A DNA stretch of 64,000 nucleotides from Flemingiibacterium sp045586505 (lineage in GTDB: Bacteria; Bacillota; Clostridia; Oscillospirales; CAG-272), in the NCBI GenBank assembly GCA_045586505.1, contig JAZNAL010000006.1:39191-103190 (forward strand), given 5' to 3'. The notes under the pieces are model-generated. The model was not told the origin of the DNA. It did no database searches and was given only the letters and a program-made list of their open reading frames with translations. Of this stretch, positions 8,948 through 17,156 are shown piece by piece (position 1 is the stretch's first letter; each line of letters opens with the position of its first letter). Both the position numbers and the translations under genes were made by a program.

Positions 8948-9048
8948 TTGGTATATGCTTCCTTTCATAGGGGGAAAAAGGGGGATTTAAGTTGACAGAA
9001 ATATTGTGTTGAGTCAAGAATCACCTTGACTCGATTTGGGATAATTTC

Positions 9049-10584
9049 TCAGAATCCGAAAAATTCGTCCGCGCGGCGAAGTTTATCCGCCGATGCGGCG
9101 TCTTTGTCAGCCGCTAAATATTCATAGGGGTATTTTGGCTCAAATATCCGCTCAATGATCTTTTTGCCGTCCTCGCCCACCTTCACAAACTTTGTGACTG
9201 CTCCGGCGCCAACTGCGAAGATCGAATGAAGCTCCTCCATCATGAGCACATTATAAAGCCCGAATGAACCGCGCTTGGTGTAGCCCACATTCTCTAAATT
9301 TCCGACGGTATTCTTTTGGCGGTAGATATAATACGGAATATATCCTGAATTTTTCAGCTTGACCTGGGAATAATCCACGGCTTTTATAGTCTCATCGGCG
9401 CTTCGGTTGTAGATCTCGGTGTCAAGCCGCAGTATCTCAGCAGATTTTTTTACGCAGAATGTATGAACGGTTATGTTCTCCGGATCAAGTCGGATAATTT
9501 TATCAAGTGAGCGGGAGAATCCGCGGTAACCGTCACCAGGAAGTCCTGCGATAAGGTCAGTATTGATCTGCTCGATACCCACTTTCCGCGCCATTTCGTA
9601 GGAACGCAGGAAATCCGCCACGGTGTGATGCCGTCCGATACCGCGGAGTATATTATCGTTCATAGTCTGCGGATTTATGCTCATTCTTGTGACGCCGTAG
9701 TCCTTGGCGCACTGCAGCTTTGCTTTTGTTATCGTGTCGGGACGACCGGCCTCCAGAGTAAACTCGTGCAGACGCTTTATGGGAATATTATCGGCGATGG
9801 TGCCAAGCAGGGCACCCAGTTGCTCCTCAGTGAGCGTGGTGGGAGTTCCGCCGCCGATGTAAACTGTCTGCACCTTGAAGCCGCGCTCCTTCAGATATGT
9901 GAGCATTACCCGCGCATCCTCACAAACCCGCACAACATAGTCCGGGATGAGCGAAAGAAGCCGCTTTGTGGAGTATGATACAAAGGAGCAGTATGCACAT
10001 CTTGTGGGACAGAACGGGATGGAGACGTATACGGAGCAGGTATATGGAGCGCCGTCGCTTGCAAGACGGTGTACCTTCTGCTCACCGCGGGCGATCTCCA
10101 CCGCCAGCGCCGCCTTTTTGGGGCTGACAAGGTATTCCCTCGCCAGCACATTACGCGCCGCTTCCGATGAGAATACACGCGCACCGTTCTCGTCGCGCAG
10201 TGAGATGAGCTCCGAGGCGATCTTCGCGGGACGGATGCCCGTAAGGATACCCCACGCGGGACGGATGCCGAACAGACGGTTGCCCGCCTCCATCGCCGCA
10301 AGTCCCGCCGCCACCTTCGCCGCCTTGGTCATGGGATCGGTTACGCCCTCGTCGAAGCCGTGAAGCTCCGACACAAGCTGACGCCGAGTTTCCTCGGTAA
10401 AGGCGTCCCCGCTCTTAAAACGGCAGGTGACCTCCACCCCGCCATCGATGTCGCGCCGAGTGAATAATGCTGACTCCTCGGCACTCTCATCCTCGGTCTC
10501 CGAGAACTTGGCACCGGGGAAAAACAGCATACAGATGGTCTGCAGATAGTATTTGTTTAAGTCGCCGCAAATTTTCAGATACAT
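9049..10584 (-). CDS. hemZ: Coproporphyrinogen dehydrogenase HemZ (radical SAM)
   Basis: A 511-residue radical-SAM protein, close to B. subtilis HemZ (about 500). The cluster motif CPTRCAYC binds the 4Fe-4S/SAM centre, followed by VYIGGGTPTTL and the GLPGDGYRGF segment typical of HemN/HemZ proteins. The N-terminal 150 residues are HemZ-specific. HemZ-type proteins are annotated as oxygen-independent coproporphyrinogen III dehydrogenases, but no other haem gene is visible here, so the true reaction in this host is open. Last gene of the rseC-recJ-relA-dtd-hemZ run, 19 bases after dtd. Confidence 0.9.
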   Translation of the reverse strand: MYLKICGDLNKYYLQTICMLFFPGAKFSETEDESAEESALFTRRDIDGGVEVTCRFKSGDAFTEETRRQLVSELHGFDEGVTDPMTKAAKVAAGLAAMEAGNRLFGIRPAWGILTGIRPAKIASELISLRDENGARVFSSEAARNVLAREYLVSPKKAALAVEIARGEQKVHRLASDGAPYTCSVYVSIPFCPTRCAYCSFVSYSTKRLLSLIPDYVVRVCEDARVMLTYLKERGFKVQTVYIGGGTPTTLTEEQLGALLGTIADNIPIKRLHEFTLEAGRPDTITKAKLQCAKDYGVTRMSINPQTMNDNILRGIGRHHTVADFLRSYEMARKVGIEQINTDLIAGLPGDGYRGFSRSLDKIIRLDPENITVHTFCVKKSAEILRLDTEIYNRSADETIKAVDYSQVKLKNSGYIPYYIYRQKNTVGNLENVGYTKRGSFGLYNVLMMEELHSIFAVGAGAVTKFVKVGEDGKKIIERIFEPKYPYEYLAADKDAASADKLRRADEFFGF

Positions 10585-10603
10585 AATAATACTCCGAAAA
10601 AAT

Positions 10604-11056
10604 TTATTTTTTCAGCACCGTGCTGTCCATGTCAATGGTAACGGGACCGTCCGCCGAGAGGGATATCTTCATATCCGCACCGAAAACACCGTTTTCGGTG
10701 TGGATACCCCGCTCACGCAGTGCAGCCGAGAAGTATTCGTACAGTTCATTAGCTCTCGCTGGAGCCTCCGCATTAAAGTAGTCGGGACGGTTGCCCTTCC
10801 GGTAATCGGCACCGAGGGTAAAATTGGACACCACAAGCGCCGAACCGCCCACATCCTTTACGGACAGGTTTAATTTGCCGTCGGCATCATCGAAGATACG
10901 TAGCTTTGAAATCTTCTCGGCAAGCAGATCGGCATCCACCGTCTCATCGCCCTTTAATACGCCGAGCAGTATGAGAAAGCCCTGCTCTATTTTCCCCGCC
11001 GGCACGCCGTCGGCGATTACGCTTGCGGCGGTGCAGCGCTGTATTATTGCTTTCAT
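10604..11056 (-). CDS. dtd: D-aminoacyl-tRNA deacylase
   Basis: A 150-residue protein of normal Dtd length, which removes D-amino acids (and glycine from tRNA-Ala) after mischarging. Motifs: MKAIIQRCTAASV opening; VVSNFTLGADYRKGNRP, corresponding to the usual SQFTL..KGNRP; and FGADMKISLSADGPVTI, holding the Gly-cis-Pro pocket. The usual Ser-Gln of the first motif is Ser-Asn here, a modest deviation. It lies between relA and hemZ; recJ-(apt)-relA-dtd is a standard Firmicute block. Confidence 0.94.
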   Translation of the reverse strand: MKAIIQRCTAASVIADGVPAGKIEQGFLILLGVLKGDETVDADLLAEKISKLRIFDDADGKLNLSVKDVGGSALVVSNFTLGADYRKGNRPDYFNAEAPARANELYEYFSAALRERGIHTENGVFGADMKISLSADGPVTIDMDSTVLKK

Positions 11057-11097
11057 TTAGGGTTCTCCTTTATTTTAGGTTGTGTGCAGTTACGGCA

Positions 11098-13326
11098 TCA
11101 CGCAAAGCCACGGATAACGTCCACAACTCCGTCGATACTCTTGAGCCTGGATACGATGGAATTTACATGATCGGTGTTCTTACAGGTAATGCTGAGGTTC
11201 AATATGGTGGATTCGTTCTGACACTTCTGGGAGCTGATGGAGATGACCGATACACGCATATCGGCGAGCGCCACGGATACGTTTGCAAGCAGCCCTATGG
11301 TGTCGCGGCAATAGATCTGGATAAATGCTTCGAAGTTGGACTTTTCCCACTCCGCGCCGACCTCCCACCATGCCGATACAAAACGGTCGCGATCCCCCTC
11401 ACGCTTCATGCCAGCAAGTACATTCGGGCAGTCCGCTTTATGAATGGATACGCCAAATCCTTTTGTGATAAAGCCCACCACGTTGTCGCCCGGCAGAGGG
11501 TTACAGCACTTGGCAAATTTGACCTGGCAGCCGTCGGCTCCGTCGATGACGATGCCGCCCTGGGAATGATGGTGTTTGGGCTTTTCCACGGTCTTTATCT
11601 GAGTGGGCGAGGTAATCTTTTCGGGTTCTGCAGGAGCTGCGACTGTGCGGTCAAACTCGTCCTTTAATTTAGACGATAGCTTGGTAATGGTAAGTCCGCC
11701 GTAGCCTACGGTGTTGTAAAGGTCGTCGCCCGAGGTGATGCCTATACGGGACGCCACCGAGGTAACAATAGCTTCAAGCTGGGACTCGGTATAGGGACGG
11801 TTATACTTCTTAAGCTCACGCTCAACCTCCGCCTTACCCACCACGATATTCTCAGCACGCTTTTCCTTCTTGAACCACTGACGGATCTTACCCCGTGCCT
11901 CACCGGTTTTGACTATCTTAAGCCAGTCGCGGCTGGGACCCCTTGACGCACCCGAGGTGATTATCTCGACGATATCTCCATTCTTCGGCGACGAGTCGAT
12001 GGTTGCAATGGCGCCGTTGATCTTCGCGCCTACCATCTTGTTGCCGATTGCCGAATGGATGGCGTAAGCAAAGTCGATAAGCGTCGCGCCCTGGGGCAGA
12101 ACGATGACGTCGCCCTTCGGCGTAAACACAAAGGTCTCGTCGTGGAACATATCAATTTTAAGAGAGCGCAGGAACTCGTCGGGGTCGTGCATATCCGAGT
12201 CGGAATCCAGCAGCTTTGCCACCCACTGCAGCTTCTGGTCGATCTCCGAAGCACTTGCCGCGCCGGATTTGTACTTCCAGTGTGCGCAGATACCGTATTC
12301 CGCTACATGGTGCATATCCCAGGTACGGATCTGTACCTCAAAGGGGATGCCGTCTCGACCGATAACGGTGGTGTGAAGCGAGCGGTACATATTGGGCTTA
12401 GGCGTAGAAATATAGTCCTTGAAGCGTCCTGGGAGAGACTTATACATCTCATGTATGATACCCAGCACCGTGTAGCATTCAAGCTCGGTATCGACGATGA
12501 TACGGATGGCGTAGAAGTCATAGATCTCATCGAAGCTCTTATTCTGGTTGTACATCTTTTTATAGATGGAATAAGTGGACTTAACGCGGCCTTCAAGTGT
12601 GAATTTTACGTTGTATTCCTTTAATTTGGAAGCAACATTTTCCTTGGTGTTCTCGAGTAAGTTTATATTGTTGCCGTATTTTTTGTCAATGTCACGCTGA
12701 ACCTCCTCAAAACCGATGGGGTCAAGGTAGGAGAGCGCGTGACGCTCAAGCTCCTGCTTGATGCGCTGCATACCGAGACGGTGTGCCAGCGGCGCAAAGA
12801 CGTGCATGGTTTCAAGTGCAGTGATACGGCGCTTGTGCTCAGGCTTTGCGTCAAGGGTGCGCATATTATGAAGTCTGTCGCAGAGCTTGATGAAGATAAC
12901 TCTGATGTCCTTACTCATGGCAAGGAACATCTTGCGAAGATTCTCGATCTCCGCCTCGTCCTTATCCTCTATCTTCAGATGTACGAGCTTGGTAAGACCG
13001 TCCACAAGCATCGCCACATCCTCACCGAAGTCGCGGCGAATGGACTCACAGTCAACCTTATCCGAACAGTCCTCCACAGTGTCGTGAAGCAATGCCGCAC
13101 AGATTGAATCTGTATCAAGCTCCAGTCCCGCCACGATCTCCGCCACCGCGATGGGGTGGGAGATATAAGCGTCACCGCTGACTCGGAACTGTCCCGCGTG
13201 AAGCTGATCCGCCTGTACGAATGCCAGCTTGATTTTATCTATATCGTATTTTTTACCCGTACGGGACAGCATATCGAGCAGTCCCGCTATCGGTTCATAG
13301 TTATAGGTTTCAAGATCTATGCTCAT
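11098..13326 (-). CDS. relA: Bifunctional (p)ppGpp synthetase/hydrolase RelA/SpoT
   Basis: A 742-residue long RSH protein that makes and degrades the alarmone (p)ppGpp. Order of domains: HD hydrolase (GDAYISHPIAVAEIV, then AALLHDTVED, about 55-85), synthetase (VKSTYSIYKKM, YDFYAIRIIVD, about 245-360), TGS (VFTPKGDVIVLPQGATLIDFAYAIH, about 395-455), a zinc-finger-like segment (VKFAKCCNPLPGD) and a C-terminal ACT domain. Both catalytic halves keep their key motifs, so both activities are expected. It lies 41 bases before dtd and 26 after recJ, in one operon. Confidence 0.96.
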   Translation of the reverse strand: MSIDLETYNYEPIAGLLDMLSRTGKKYDIDKIKLAFVQADQLHAGQFRVSGDAYISHPIAVAEIVAGLELDTDSICAALLHDTVEDCSDKVDCESIRRDFGEDVAMLVDGLTKLVHLKIEDKDEAEIENLRKMFLAMSKDIRVIFIKLCDRLHNMRTLDAKPEHKRRITALETMHVFAPLAHRLGMQRIKQELERHALSYLDPIGFEEVQRDIDKKYGNNINLLENTKENVASKLKEYNVKFTLEGRVKSTYSIYKKMYNQNKSFDEIYDFYAIRIIVDTELECYTVLGIIHEMYKSLPGRFKDYISTPKPNMYRSLHTTVIGRDGIPFEVQIRTWDMHHVAEYGICAHWKYKSGAASASEIDQKLQWVAKLLDSDSDMHDPDEFLRSLKIDMFHDETFVFTPKGDVIVLPQGATLIDFAYAIHSAIGNKMVGAKINGAIATIDSSPKNGDIVEIITSGASRGPSRDWLKIVKTGEARGKIRQWFKKEKRAENIVVGKAEVERELKKYNRPYTESQLEAIVTSVASRIGITSGDDLYNTVGYGGLTITKLSSKLKDEFDRTVAAPAEPEKITSPTQIKTVEKPKHHHSQGGIVIDGADGCQVKFAKCCNPLPGDNVVGFITKGFGVSIHKADCPNVLAGMKREGDRDRFVSAWWEVGAEWEKSNFEAFIQIYCRDTIGLLANVSVALADMRVSVISISSQKCQNESTILNLSITCKNTDHVNSIVSRLKSIDGVVDVIRGFA

Positions 13327-13352
13327 TTTCTCACCAGTCTTTCGCTAATGTC

Positions 13353-15425
13353 TTAGTTTTCCCGCCTTAGATCAAGCAGTATCCGCGAGGTTTCGAGAGG
13401 GATCTTACCCGACACGGGAAGGAGGGATACCTCACACCGCTCGCCCCTGTAGAGGCGGATGATCGCAAGCTCGCAGAATACGTCCAGCATCGCCGAAACG
13501 GTGTGCTCGCAAATCCCCGTTGCTTCGGAAAGCTCGGTCACGGAGGTAACAACGGAAAAACCGTTATTCTGTGTCTTCAGGTGAAGATAGAGCTTTGCGA
13601 AGTCCTCGCGATTCGGTATCACATCAACGCGGGCGCGGCGTATGTCGCGTATAAGAAGCTGGACATTCTGACGTCCGCGGTATTCATTTATATCAAGATT
13701 ATAGACAACATCCACCGTGTCACCCACCGAAAATTCAAATTCCGAGGTGGGTCTGCCGAAGCATAATGCACATAATGTGGTGGTAATTCCCGCCGCGCGA
13801 AGGGTAAGCTTCGTGTGCTTGCCGCCTGCAAGAGCGGTTATCTCGGTTATAGTCATACGGTCGGTCTCAAAAACCGGCTGAGCGTTTTCAACGCCGAAGG
13901 GCTCCAGAAGATACAGCTCACTTGCCAGCTTCAGCGAAATTTCCTCGGGGGGTACCAGAAGATCGATGTCCACCACCCTTGAAAGCTCGGAACCACCAAG
14001 CTTTTTCTTGGCATAGGCATTAATTACACTTCGGAACTCGGTAAGCTTCCCGCGTTCAATGGAAAGTCCCGCTGCAAGCTCGTGCCCACCGTACTTACAA
14101 AGGAGCTCCGACGAAGCGTCCAGCGCTTCGAAGAGATTGAGTCCCGGAATCGAGCGTCCCGATCCCTTGCCGATGTCGGTGGGAAGTGGTTCGTCGCCCG
14201 TATTATGCTCGAAGCTAATAAGTATGGACGGCAAATTGTATTTATCGGTAAGTCTTGAAGAGACGATGCCGATGACACCGTGGTGCCAGTGATCGTCATC
14301 AAGTACGATTACGTAATCCTCGGGGTCACATTGCACGGCGAGCTTCTCTTCGGCTGCCTCGATTATGCTGTTTTCCTCAGCCTGACGGCGTCGGTTGGTC
14401 TCGCACAGCTCCGCGGCGATCTCTTCAGCGCGGGCACCACTGTCGGTCAAAAACAGTTCCACCGCAAACTCAGCGCTGGATATGCGTCCCGCCGCGTTGA
14501 TACGCGGTGCAATAGTGAAGCCTACCGCGGCAGAGGTAATCTTTTTCTTGACAATCCGCCCGTCGGCATCCTTAGAAATCAGCCCAGACGCATTCATAAG
14601 CGCCTTGAGACCTAGATTTTGTGTGTTTTCAAGCAAATGCAGGCCGTAGCTTACAATGATGCGGTTCTCATCCACAAGCGGCATCACATCCGCAACGGTA
14701 CCAATAGCTACAAATTCACAGCACATCGCCGCCGCGCGCTTTACGGCATCGTACAGCGTGCCGCCGCTCCGCTTCATTTCAACGGCGCAGATAAGCTTGA
14801 ATGCCACACCCACGCCCGCAAGCTCTTTAAAAGGATAGGGGCAGTCTGGGCGGCGGGGATTGACTACCGCCACTGCGTCTGGCAGCTCAGGACGGCATTC
14901 GTGGTGGTCGGTAACGACCACGTCAAGACCGATATGCTTTGCTGCCTCGATCTCCTCTATGGCGGTGATACCCGTATCAACGGTGATCACAAGGGATGTT
15001 CCGTCTGCGGCGAAGCTTCTCAGTGCTTCGATATTTACGCCGTAGCCCTCACCGATGCGGTTGGGGATGTAATACCCGATGTCAGCGCCGAGTGTTTTAA
15101 GATATGTATAAACTACCGTGACCGATGTCACGCCGTCCACGTCGTAGTCGCCGTAGACAATGATCTTTTCGTTATTTTCAAGCGCCTGAATGACCCGCGC
15201 CACAGCCTTATCCATATCCGCCATAAGGTAAGGATCATGGAGCAGCTCGGTCTCCTTACCGATGAAGCTTTTTGCCGAGGCGGCGGAGATGTATCCCCGC
15301 GCCGCAAGCAGGCGTGCCATGGGAAGCGACAGCGAAAGCTCGCGTGCGATCTCGCCTACCGCGGCCTTATCGGAATAAGGCTCGGCAACTCGCCACAGCT
15401 TCTTTTTTGATGCGTGCTTTAACAT
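13353..15425 (-). CDS. recJ: Single-stranded-DNA-specific exonuclease RecJ
   Basis: About 690 residues, a DHH-superfamily 5'-3' single-strand exonuclease for recombination and repair. The DHH phosphoesterase motifs are present: GDYDVDGVTSV near residue 95, VTDHHECRPELPDA near 150, and the DHHA1 part with GSGRSIPGLNLFEAL and KYGGHELAAGLSIE. An extra C-terminal region of roughly 130 residues follows the core, as in Firmicute RecJ. Start set at the ATG at 15425; a TTG four codons upstream is possible. The apt gene often found between recJ and relA is absent. Confidence 0.95.
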   Translation of the reverse strand: MLKHASKKKLWRVAEPYSDKAAVGEIARELSLSLPMARLLAARGYISAASAKSFIGKETELLHDPYLMADMDKAVARVIQALENNEKIIVYGDYDVDGVTSVTVVYTYLKTLGADIGYYIPNRIGEGYGVNIEALRSFAADGTSLVITVDTGITAIEEIEAAKHIGLDVVVTDHHECRPELPDAVAVVNPRRPDCPYPFKELAGVGVAFKLICAVEMKRSGGTLYDAVKRAAAMCCEFVAIGTVADVMPLVDENRIIVSYGLHLLENTQNLGLKALMNASGLISKDADGRIVKKKITSAAVGFTIAPRINAAGRISSAEFAVELFLTDSGARAEEIAAELCETNRRRQAEENSIIEAAEEKLAVQCDPEDYVIVLDDDHWHHGVIGIVSSRLTDKYNLPSILISFEHNTGDEPLPTDIGKGSGRSIPGLNLFEALDASSELLCKYGGHELAAGLSIERGKLTEFRSVINAYAKKKLGGSELSRVVDIDLLVPPEEISLKLASELYLLEPFGVENAQPVFETDRMTITEITALAGGKHTKLTLRAAGITTTLCALCFGRPTSEFEFSVGDTVDVVYNLDINEYRGRQNVQLLIRDIRRARVDVIPNREDFAKLYLHLKTQNNGFSVVTSVTELSEATGICEHTVSAMLDVFCELAIIRLYRGERCEVSLLPVSGKIPLETSRILLDLRREN

Positions 15426-15440
15426 ATGATTATCCAAATT

Positions 15441-15857
15441 TTAAAGTATGCTGACGATCTTTACATCGTATCGCTTTGAGGCGACACGGTTGAGTGTGAG
15501 CCAGACGACAATAAACGCCGCAACAAATCCTGCAAGCGCTCCAACATAGGGTGCCGCCGTGTGAGCTGCAAGTCCGCCCACAAAGTAGCCGATGATGCCG
15601 AGTATTATGGGGAACAGAAATACCGCCGCTGCATAGAGCACCACGGTTTTTGATTCGGTCTCAATAATCACACGGTCGCCTATCTTGGCGCCGACGGGAT
15701 TTGCCGCTTTGGCGGTGGTTTTTTTGTCGCCAAACGCAACGCAAGCACCGCAGGCGCCGTCCGCGTTGGCATGACACCCCTCGCAAGCGGATTTCCGCGA
15801 GACCTCCACAACCGCAAAGGAATCATAAACCTCGCTCACAATACCGATCTGCCGCAT
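15441..15857 (-). CDS. SoxR-reducing/RseC family membrane protein
   Basis: A 138-residue protein with an N-terminal cysteine cluster (CEGCHANADGACGAC, residues 20-34) and two membrane helices at about 73-92 and 98-122. This is the layout of the RseC/MucC family; in Proteobacteria it acts in the SoxR-reducing Rsx complex or in sigma-E control. In Clostridia it usually accompanies electron-transfer or redox genes, and its role is not established. First gene of the recJ operon, 15 bases upstream of recJ. AGAAGGTGAAGGT precedes the ATG at 15857. Confidence 0.85.
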   Translation of the reverse strand: MRQIGIVSEVYDSFAVVEVSRKSACEGCHANADGACGACVAFGDKKTTAKAANPVGAKIGDRVIIETESKTVVLYAAAVFLFPIILGIIGYFVGGLAAHTAAPYVGALAGFVAAFIVVWLTLNRVASKRYDVKIVSIL

Positions 15858-16160
15858 ACCTTCACCTTCTTTTCATAATTACGCTTATATACATTATATA
15901 ATATTTATTATATCACATATTTTGCGGATTGTCTATACCTAACATAAAATTTTAGGCGATTACCGCTGATTTTTCTCTTTGCGCGCGAGATAATGAAGAA
16001 TGGAGGTCTATTTTCGACAAAATCCGAGGTTTGTTTGTGCAAGAGCGCTACTATTGGCAAACCGATTTGTGCAAGTTGACGATTTCAAGTTAATTCAGGC
16101 AATTTGGGTTTACAATTTAGGGGATTGGTGTTATAATATAGGGGATGCTTAAATACATAA
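15858..16160. other. Divergent intergenic region between rseC-like gene and tRNA-Arg
   Basis: About 300 A/T-rich bases with no supported ORF. The right end holds the tRNA promoter. The left end (15885-15920) is nearly pure A/T and probably carries the promoter of the rseC-recJ operon, but no clear consensus pair was found there. Confidence 0.5.
16109..16137 (+). promoter_or_regulatory. Promoter of tRNA-Arg
   Basis: TTTACA and TATAAT with a 17-base spacer; the expected start point lies about 17 bases before the mature tRNA. Confidence 0.6.
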
Positions 16161-16237
16161 CCGCTCGTAGCTCAGCTGGATAGAGTACCGGATTCCGATT
16201 CCGATGGTCGCAGGTTCGAATCCTGTCGAGCGGGCCA
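16161..16237 (+). tRNA. tRNA-Arg (anticodon CCG)
   Basis: A 77-base cloverleaf can be drawn by hand: acceptor CCGCTCG with CGAGCGG (7 bp), D-stem GCTC/GAGT, anticodon stem CCGGA/TCCGA with a loop reading TTCCGAT (anticodon CCG, codon CGG), T-arm GCAGG-TTCGAAT-CCTGT, discriminator G and an encoded CCA. Two oddities: the gene starts with C (C1-G72 rather than G1-C72), and the top anticodon-stem pair is C-A. The T-arm and 3' acceptor strand are duplicated 168 bases downstream. Confidence 0.88.
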
Positions 16238-16508
16238 ATTTTAACAGTACCCCCTTGTGGGGTGCTGATAAAATTCTCTCGTTTGTCAGATTGAGAAGCT
16301 CGATTCAAGGCCTCATATGACAAACAAGTCACGCAAATCATAATTGGCCTTGACTCTGCACAGCGGGCTGTGCAGTTGCAGGTCTCGAATCCTGTCGAGC
16401 GGGCCAATTTTATCAGTGCCCCTTGCGGGGTGCTGATAAAATTCTCTCGTTTGTCAGATTGAGAAGCTCGATTCAAGGTCTCACCTGTCAAACAAGTCAC
16501 GCAAATCA
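16210..16508 (+). repeat. Two 131-base direct repeats with the tRNA 3' end and its downstream hairpin
   Basis: Unit 1 (16210-16340) and unit 2 (16378-16508) are near-identical and spaced by a 168-base period. Each starts at the T-arm GCAGG, runs through CCA, a GCCCC..GGGGTGC hairpin and a shared tail ending in GCAAATCA. The second hairpin (about 16408-16445) is a 17-bp stem with a TTGC loop and only two G-U pairs. Together with the 37-base spacer this fills the gap between the tRNA and the lipoprotein gene; no coding region is supported. Confidence 0.85.
16342..16409 (+). pseudogene. Degenerate tRNA-like remnant
   Basis: The second T-arm (GCAGG, an 8-base loop, CCTGT) plus CGAGCGGGCCA lacks a matching 5' half. 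Instead the region can fold as a closing stem AATTGGCC/GGCCAATT (16342-16349 with 16402-16409), a perfect 8-bp hairpin CTGCACAG-CGGG-CTGTGCAG (16356-16375) and the T-arm hairpin. It has no recognisable anticodon arm, so it is not a functional tRNA. Confidence 0.55.
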
Positions 16509-16548
16509 AATTAACTCACTTTCCAAATCTAAAAACAGGAGGCCCCCC

Positions 16549-16977
16549 ATGAAAAAGCTCATTCCTTTGCTTCTCGTAACACTTCTCATTACCGCCCTCA
16601 CTTCCTGCGGTATTACTGAGGATACCCTTACCTTCCATAACGCAAGCGATTACCACATCGACTGCATAGCAATCGCTCCTGAGGCGGATGTGCTTGCGTC
16701 AGATGAGATGATCCTCTTCTTCGACTATGAGCTCGACTTTGAAAGCCTTCTTGCTCCCAAATCCACGTTAGAGTTTTCCTTTGAGATCCCCAACGACAAG
16801 CTTGATGATACCTGGTATCTCCACGTCTCCGGCGCACCGGAAGGCTTTCTCGAGATGTATGTAAAGGAGATCGAAGCGGGCGCAATTTTCTCGGACGGAA
16901 CATGGGGCTTTACTATCAACTTTGATTCCGAGGCGAAAAATTTCACGCTTACTCCTCTTGGCGAAAGTGATGTTTAA
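16549..16977 (+). CDS. Small secreted lipoprotein of unknown function
   Basis: A 142-residue protein with a lipoprotein signal peptide: MKKLIPLLLVTLLITALTSCG, Cys at residue 20 in an L-T-S-C lipobox. The mature part (about 120 residues) is acidic and looks like a small beta-rich domain (TLTFHNASDYHIDCIAIA.., WGFTINFDS). I do not recognise a family. The start is fixed by CAGGAGG six bases upstream. It shares signal-peptide style with the serpin gene that follows on the same strand, suggesting a related surface role; no shared function is proven. Confidence 0.8.
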   Translation: MKKLIPLLLVTLLITALTSCGITEDTLTFHNASDYHIDCIAIAPEADVLASDEMILFFDYELDFESLLAPKSTLEFSFEIPNDKLDDTWYLHVSGAPEGFLEMYVKEIEAGAIFSDGTWGFTINFDSEAKNFTLTPLGESDV

Positions 16978-17018
16978 CCTACTCTAACGCCATCCCCTCT
17001 CAGTAGTCATAATATCTT

Positions 17019-17092
17019 GGGCTGACGCATTTACGCATAAAATGAGATTTATTTTCACAGTTATGCGTTGGGTGCTGCAGCCCTTTATGTTT
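17019..17092 (+). terminator. Compound hairpin after the lipoprotein gene
   Basis: GGGCTG/CAGCCC enclose a second stem ACGCATAA/TTATGCGT, followed by TTTATGTTTT. It lies between the lipoprotein and serpin genes and probably ends or attenuates transcription. Confidence 0.4.
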
Positions 17093-17156
17093 TATCGGAA
17101 CTTTTTTGCTTTTTTTACGTCAAATACGTAACAAATTAATTCGAGGAGGCATCCCC

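Noticed and set aside
9011..9032. GAGTCAAG/CTTGACTC palindrome between the uridine-kinase-like gene and hemZ as a terminator
   Set aside because: An 8-bp stem exists but no T-run follows on the strand of hemZ; it could be an operator or a weak terminator and is not claimed.
14619..15410. 263-residue plus-strand ORF antisense to recJ
   Set aside because: Composition is Cys/His-rich and without motifs, as expected from the reverse of a high-GC gene.
16161..16508. Integrated mobile element bounded by the tRNA repeats
   Set aside because: Only 37 bases lie between the repeats and no integrase, transposase or phage gene is present in the window, so at most a scar could remain.
16117..16509. 130-residue minus-strand ORF over the tRNA and its repeat
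   Set aside because: It contains the antisense translation of a tRNA (DRIRTCD..RNPVLYPAELRA), a well-known annotation artefact, and repeats itself only because the DNA is duplicated.
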